64,000 nucleotides of DNA. Source: Dreissena polymorpha (taxonomy: Eukaryota > Mollusca > Bivalvia > Myida > Dreissenidae). The stretch is taken from NCBI RefSeq assembly GCF_020536995.1, contig NC_068360.1:14868178-14932177 (forward strand), written 5' to 3'. The notes beneath the pieces are model-generated. The model made no database searches, had not been told where the DNA came from, and saw only the letters and a list, made by a program, of their open reading frames with translations. Each line of letters opens with the position of its first letter. The first letter of the stretch is position 1. Made by a program: the position numbers and the translations under genes. Positions 61,801 to 64,000 of the stretch are shown here, piece by piece.

Positions 61801-63905
61801 TTCCTTGAGAAGCTTCGAGAGAATCCTCAACTGCGCTTCATGAGGGACGAGCTTGTATCCATGCTGCAAGATCAGCTCGAGAAGATTGGAATCGCTCCAG
61901 TATGTTGTCATTGTAGAGTCTATATGAATGACCATTTTTTTACCGTTGTGGAGAATGCACAACTTGCCTGCATTTTTTTTTTGGTGGGGGGGGGGGAGGG
62001 ATATATATTTTTTTTATCAATTTGAGAAAACATTTATAAAAATATGCACTGAAGATGAAATCAGTTTTTTGGCAAAAGCAACATGATTGAAAAGATTTTT
62101 TGGACACCTTATTATGGCCTCTGGCCCAGATTACTGATTTTTTACCTCGGCTGTTTTCGGAGAAAACCTGAGGTATTGTCATAGCCAGCTCGCCGTCAGC
62201 CGTCCCTGTAGGCGTCGTGCTAAATCCTAACATTGGCTCTAAAATCAAAGTTCTTCCACCTACAACTTTTAAACTTCATATGTAGATGCACCTTGATGAG
62301 TTCTACACGCCACACCCATTTTTGGGTCACTAGGTCAAAGGTCAAGGTCACTGTGACCTCTAATATAAAACTTTAACATAGGCTCTAAAATAAAAGTGCT
62401 TTCACCTACAACTTTTAAACTTCATATGTAGATGCACCTTGATGAGTTCTACACGCCACACCCATTTTTGGGTCACTAGGTCAAAGGTCAAGGTCACTGT
62501 GACCTCTAATATAAAACTTTAACATAGGCTCTAAAATCAAAGTGCTTTCACCTACAACTTTGAAACTTCATATGTAGATGCACCTTGATGAGTTCTACAC
62601 GACACACCCTATTTTGGGTCACTATGTCAATGGTCAAGGTCACCATGACCTTTAAAAAATAAATAAAAAAATCTGACAAGCTTTCGCAGTCAAGCGTTGG
62701 CACCCGTTATGTAGTGCTCTTGTTTAAAGTTTTATTACGCCTCCTCAGAGTGGGAGATGTTTAAAAACAACAACATGTACTGGAATGAATTTAGATGAAT
62801 TTGGATCGTCTATTTAAAACTGTTAATGAAACACTTTCAAAGGGTTGTGCATTTATTACATTTAGCCCCTAATTCACATCATATATTTGTTTTTATTTGT
62901 TATTTTCAGGGCACAAAGTATCTCCCAGGTGACATGCTGGCCAATAAACTCGCTCATCTGCAAACTAGACGTCAGACTCTTGTGCAGGTAAATATCTGGC
63001 TTATTTCGCATTTTTCGACACATGTTCCTCTTAACATTTATTATAATTTATATTGAAATAAATGTATAATAAGTTGTTTACACATTTTATATAAATTAAT
63101 AAATATTTGACAAAATCGTACATACTCTCTTTAACCAATTTTGATACTGATTCATGAGCCTGTCTGTGGGAAAACGGGGCTTAATTCATGTAGGTAAAGT
63201 ATCCTTCCAGATTAGCCTGTGAAGTCCCCACAGGCTAAGCACGGAGCACACTTTCCTCTTGAATGGAATTTTTTTGTTTAAAGGAAGTATTTTTTTAACC
63301 AAAATACAGTCTAGGCGGACAGTGTTGTCCCTGATTAGCCTGCGCAGACTTGGACATGCATTAAGCCCTGTTTTTCCAGAGATGGGCTAACATGAATGAT
63401 AAATTGTTTGCGCAATATACTTTATATCGCCCAATTGGTGCAAGAAGGTGCCATGTGCCTTTTAATTTTAATGTTACATGGTGCCTTTTTTCATCCAGGG
63501 GGCATTATACTGCTTATCTTCAGACAAAGATTTCGCAGTCATGTATTATAATGTACTGGCAATCAAGAATTAACCCTTGAACATTCAGATCAGCGCTTTG
63601 TAGTCCCTTAGAAATTCAAATGAAATTTTAGACCATTCTTATTAGATTCAAGTTTTCAAGGCTTCATTTCCAACCTTAAGCAAGTTACTCACAGGTTTTT
63701 TTTTTAATGTTCTTATGCAGGTTGCATATAGCCATTTTCACTTTGCTTCCGAATGGGAAAGGGTTAATATGGTTGGTAAACTTCTTGTCCTTGTAGAAAC
63801 ACGGGGCCCTGTTCAGTTCCCTGCGGGTCCAGTTTGACGCCTTCACCACGGCGCAGGCTAAGGAGCGTCTCAAGGCCCTGAAGAAGTCCCCACCCCTCGG
63901 GCCAA
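52657..63905 (+). CDS. DZIP1: DZIP1 / Iguana, ciliary zinc-finger coiled-coil protein (3' end off window)
   Basis: DZIP1-family proteins act at the ciliary basal body in ciliogenesis and Hedgehog/Gli signalling. Sixteen exons can be joined in one frame, 619 codons plus one base: 52657-52881, 53045-53116, 53436-53501, 54016-54153, 56307-56494, 57069-57189, 57665-57877, 58188-58274, 59128-59232, 59543-59638, 60020-60037, 60698-60745, 61282-61436, 61761-61899, 62910-62987, 63797-63905. Seen: the N-terminal family block ([53 protein letters not shown]), a C2H2 finger at residues 168-189 (CPFCIKKFM...HMHRRH), long charged coiled coils, a Ser/Pro-rich linker, and a conserved C-terminal helical block ([19 protein letters not shown]). 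Human DZIP1 has 867 residues and DZIP1L 767, so about 150-250 are missing off the right edge. Confidence 0.93.
53045..53116 (+). CDS. DZIP1: DZIP1 exon 2
   Basis: Twenty-four codons, acceptor TTTCAG, donor GTCAGT. It encodes [20 protein letters not shown], matching human VDPVLLKLIRLAQFTIEYLL. The human CPHC pair just before this (KCPHCQSPVD) is absent here. Confidence 0.92.
53436..53501 (+). CDS. DZIP1: DZIP1 exon 3
   Basis: Twenty-two codons, phase 0, donor GTAAGT. It encodes [27 protein letters not shown] is identical to human. Confidence 0.92.
54016..54153 (+). CDS. DZIP1: DZIP1 exon 4, coiled coil before the finger
   Basis: Forty-six codons, acceptor ATTAG, donor GTTTGT. It encodes a charged helix ([20 protein letters not shown]) and LLIAQQHLI, matching human ECKRRKKMISTQQLMI. 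Confidence 0.9.
54160..54592. mobile_element. Fold-D element split by a TTAA-A insertion
   Basis: Left part 54160-54328 and right part 54541-54592 (TGCACATGCATAAAGCCTTG) are one diverged Fold-D copy interrupted by the TTAA-A MITE at 54329-54540. Confidence 0.7.
54329..54540 (+). mobile_element. TTAA-A MITE inside a Fold-D element (DZIP1 intron 4)
   Basis: TTAA at 54329-54332 and 54537-54540. Removing the element and one TTAA joins GGCATTGC to TGCACATGCATAAAGCC, restoring a typical Fold-D end. This shows TTAA target-site duplication directly. Confidence 0.85.
55028..55862 (-). mobile_element. hAT-like element carrying a 92-codon ORF (DZIP1 intron 4)
   Basis: Perfect 15-base ends CAGGGGTTTTTCTGC / GCAGAAAAACCCCTG, flanked by TACAT at 55023-55027 and 55863-55867. 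Subterminal TTTTGGGAATTTT motifs on both sides. It is 835 bases with one short frame on the minus strand, so it is an internally deleted derivative. Confidence 0.85.
55245..55523 (-). pseudogene. Transposase N-terminal remnant in the hAT-like element
   Basis: Ninety-two codons: [20 protein letters not shown] then [10 protein letters not shown] and a Ser-rich stretch ending before any catalytic domain. The basic leader plus S-I/T-T-S-M-F resembles the start of hAT-linked proteins. It lies wholly inside the element at 55028-55862, antisense to DZIP1, so it is not a host exon. Confidence 0.55.
56307..56494 (+). CDS. DZIP1: DZIP1 exon 5, C2H2 zinc finger
   Basis: Acceptor TTTCAG, ends phase 2 before GTACCA. 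It begins with the C2H2 finger: Cys-x2-Cys-x12-His-x4-His (CPFC...HMHRRH), matching human CHFCDKAFMNASYLQSHMQR. A disordered Ser/Gln/Pro stretch and the start of a helix ([10 protein letters not shown]) follow. Confidence 0.93.
56530..56838. mobile_element. hAT-like non-autonomous element (DZIP1 intron 5)
   Basis: Left end CAGTGTTTTTTTCATTCAAA; right end GGTGAAAAAAAACAC with the last bases missing. The interior GGGACCCGGCCCCAATCC and TACAAGTTCAACCCTAAATA match the copy at 2059. It begins only 35 bases after the exon 5 donor. Confidence 0.7.
56845..57050 (+). mobile_element. TTAA-B MITE, ends lost (DZIP1 intron 5)
   Basis: Middle block GACCTTTCTTACCAGATTCA and hairpin GAGCAGCAAACAGCATAAAA are clear. 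Both terminal CCCTTT motifs are missing. It directly follows a hAT-like copy. Confidence 0.65.
57069..57189 (+). CDS. DZIP1: DZIP1 exon 6, coiled coil
   Basis: One base completes Arg, then [20 protein letters not shown] and more charged helix before GTAGTT. Acceptor CTATTAG. Confidence 0.85.
57286..57408. mobile_element. Fold-D element, internally deleted
   Basis: Outer ends AACAGGCTTAATGCATGGG and GCATTTAGCCCTGTTTTC are present; one hairpin and the spacer are lost. Confidence 0.6.
57665..57877 (+). CDS. DZIP1: DZIP1 exon 7, coiled coil
   Basis: Seventy-one codons, acceptor TTTTTTAG, donor GTAAGT. A long amphipathic helix ([20 protein letters not shown]) precedes a short break ([14 protein letters not shown]) and a second helix ([17 protein letters not shown]). 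Confidence 0.9.
58188..58274 (+). CDS. DZIP1: DZIP1 exon 8, coiled coil
   Basis: Twenty-nine codons, acceptor TTTTTAG, donor GTAACA. It encodes [26 protein letters not shown] element starts eight bases after the donor. Confidence 0.88.
58282..58523 (+). mobile_element. TTAA-B MITE eight bases after the DZIP1 exon 8 donor
   Basis: TTAA at 58282-58285 and 58520-58523, left end CCCTTTACCCCTTATATAC, middle block and hairpin intact. Confidence 0.76.
58765..59066 (+). repeat. CCCCCGCC-ended dispersed repeat (DZIP1 intron 8)
   Basis: Starts ATCCCCCGCCATAGGCGGAG, a hairpin, then GGATATTGTTTTGGCGTTGT and GTCCGTCC motifs, and ends AATTCATCAAATTTGCTTG. Same family as 44838, opposite strand. Fragments of the hairpin-like start recur at 6213-6310. 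Confidence 0.75.
59128..59232 (+). CDS. DZIP1: DZIP1 exon 9
   Basis: Thirty-five codons, acceptor TTTGTAG, donor GTAAGT. It encodes [20 protein letters not shown] and [12 protein letters not shown]; helical and charged. Confidence 0.85.
59543..59638 (+). CDS. DZIP1: DZIP1 exon 10, Ser/Pro-rich linker
   Basis: Thirty-two codons, acceptor CCTCCAAG, donor GTAGGC. Composition is Ser/Pro/Lys/Glu ([20 protein letters not shown]). Low-complexity sequence, placed by splice sites and phase rather than by homology. Confidence 0.7.
60020..60037 (+). CDS. DZIP1: DZIP1 exon 11, possible 18-nt microexon
   Basis: Six codons (KRRSEP) between a strong pyrimidine-rich acceptor TTTTTTTCATCAG and a GTAATG donor. 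It preserves phase 0. The frame also closes without it, so it may be optional or not used. Confidence 0.45.
60698..60745 (+). CDS. DZIP1: DZIP1 exon 12
   Basis: Sixteen codons, acceptor GCTTTTAG, donor GTAAGC. It encodes [16 protein letters not shown], a Gln/Glu-rich helix consistent with its neighbours. Confidence 0.75.
61282..61436 (+). CDS. DZIP1: DZIP1 exon 13, acidic/Thr-rich linker
   Basis: Acceptor TTCGAAG, ends phase 2 before GTGAGT. It encodes [20 protein letters not shown] followed by a Thr/Gly/Ser-rich stretch. Base composition is much richer in GC than the flanking introns. Confidence 0.82.
61465..61686. mobile_element. hAT-like element, right part (DZIP1 intron 13)
   Basis: CCAGCTCTATAAGTTGAACC, GAAAACACATTTTTTCTCAA and right end GATGAAAAAAACACACACTG match the family of 2059-2397. 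Left end decayed. Confidence 0.6.
61761..61899 (+). CDS. DZIP1: DZIP1 exon 14, conserved C-terminal block
   Basis: One base completes Gly, then 46 codons to GTATGT. It encodes [20 protein letters not shown] and [14 protein letters not shown], matching the human LREELTEVLEQKLRELGIKP block. A near-copy of its acceptor (TGTGTATTTTAGCAC) lies 32 bases upstream, a possible alternative site. Confidence 0.9.
62135..62730 (+). repeat. ~142-bp x 3 repeat with perfect AGGTCA-N3-TGACCT palindromes
   Basis: Starts CCTCGGCTGTTTTCGGAGAA. Units contain CCTACAACTTTTAAACTTCA, TATGTAGATGCACCTTGATG, AGTTCTACACGCCACACCCA and GGTCACTAGGTCAAAGGTCA. DZIP1 intron 14. Confidence 0.85.
62345..62359. promoter_or_regulatory. 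Perfect estrogen-response-type palindrome (repeat-borne)
   Basis: AGGTCACTGTGACCT; identical at 62491-62505, and AGGTCACCATGACCT at 62637-62651. Directly upstream of the first two is AGGTCAAAGGTCA, a perfect DR1. These match nuclear-receptor consensus sites; function is not shown. Confidence 0.5.
62910..62987 (+). CDS. DZIP1: DZIP1 exon 15
   Basis: Twenty-six codons, acceptor TTTTCAG, donor GTAAAT. It encodes [20 protein letters not shown] and RQTLVQ, in the family's GIKP-G...L segment. Confidence 0.88.
63152..63395. mobile_element. Fold-D element in DZIP1 intron 15
   Basis: TGGGAAAACGGGGCTTAATTC at the left (first 20 bases diagnostic), hairpin TTAGCCTGTGAAGTCCCCAC, then GCATTAAGCCCTGTTTTTCC at the right. 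Confidence 0.7.
63570..63767 (+). mobile_element. TTAA-B MITE just before DZIP1 exon 16
   Basis: TTAA at 63570-63573 and 63764-63767. The left half of the hairpin is deleted. The right end (CTTCCGAATGGGAAAGGG) lies 29 bases before the exon. Confidence 0.74.
63797..63905 (+). CDS. DZIP1: DZIP1 exon 16 (last visible)
   Basis: Acceptor TCCTTGTAG, donor GTAAGT after one base of a codon. It encodes [20 protein letters not shown] and [11 protein letters not shown]. Further exons must lie past base 64000. A TTAA-B element ends 29 bases before it. Confidence 0.88.
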
Positions 63906-64000
63906 GTAAGTACATGATTTATTAATTCTATTAAATATGAAATCATTGCATGTTTTACAATTTTAATACAGGGGTATTATTAGAAAACATTGAATTGTAA

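Overview
This is a window of animal nuclear DNA, almost certainly from a bivalve mollusc. The dispersed repeats look like those I associate with dreissenid mussels (Dreissena), but that is inference from memory. Evidence for a eukaryote: genes split into short exons with GT...AG introns, AT-rich introns full of MITEs, tRNA-derived SINEs, a dead LINE and many minisatellites. There are no bacterial operons, CRISPR arrays or rRNA. The many small open frames are mostly repeat sequence or chance.

Three host genes can be read exon by exon. (1) Plus strand, 1636-22490: the 3' half of a glypican of the GPC1/2/4/6 (dally-like) class, a GPI-anchored heparan sulfate proteoglycan. Five exons keep one reading frame to a stop; the 5' exons lie off the left edge. 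(2) Minus strand, 47648-34972: a complete 12-exon DNAJC3 (p58IPK/ERdj6), an ER-lumen TPR/J-domain co-chaperone. A perfect ER-stress response element (CCAAT-N9-CCACG) lies just upstream of its start codon. (3) Plus strand, 52657 to beyond 63905: DZIP1/Iguana, a ciliary basal-body C2H2 zinc-finger and coiled-coil protein, with 16 exons visible and the 3' end off the right edge. Glypican and DNAJC3 are tail to tail; DNAJC3 and DZIP1 are head to head about 5 kb apart. Human 13q32 carries the same three gene types, with DZIP1 and DNAJC3 adjacent and divergent, so this looks like old conserved linkage.

The rest is repeat-driven. Short DNA elements with TTAA ends and a long central hairpin occur in at least three sequence families (here TTAA-A, TTAA-B, TTAA-C). 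A larger foldback family (here Fold-D) carries two hairpins built on GCCTGTGCAG...CTGCACAGGC. A set of hAT-like elements begins CAGNG and is flanked by 5-bp direct repeats; two of these hold short transposase-N-terminus-like frames. Minisatellites have grown from arms of the foldback elements at several places. Repeats containing TGACCTTGACC/AGGTCAAAGGTCA carry many nuclear-receptor-type half sites, including three perfect AGGTCA-N3-TGACCT palindromes inside a DZIP1 intron.

Layout: 1-22.5 kb glypican exons and long introns (17.8 kb intron with a 64-bp x 21 array); 22.5-35 kb intergenic with 53-, 26- and 37-bp arrays; 35-47.6 kb DNAJC3; 47.6-52.7 kb divergent intergenic region with a palindromic element and a LINE tail; 52.7-64 kb DZIP1.
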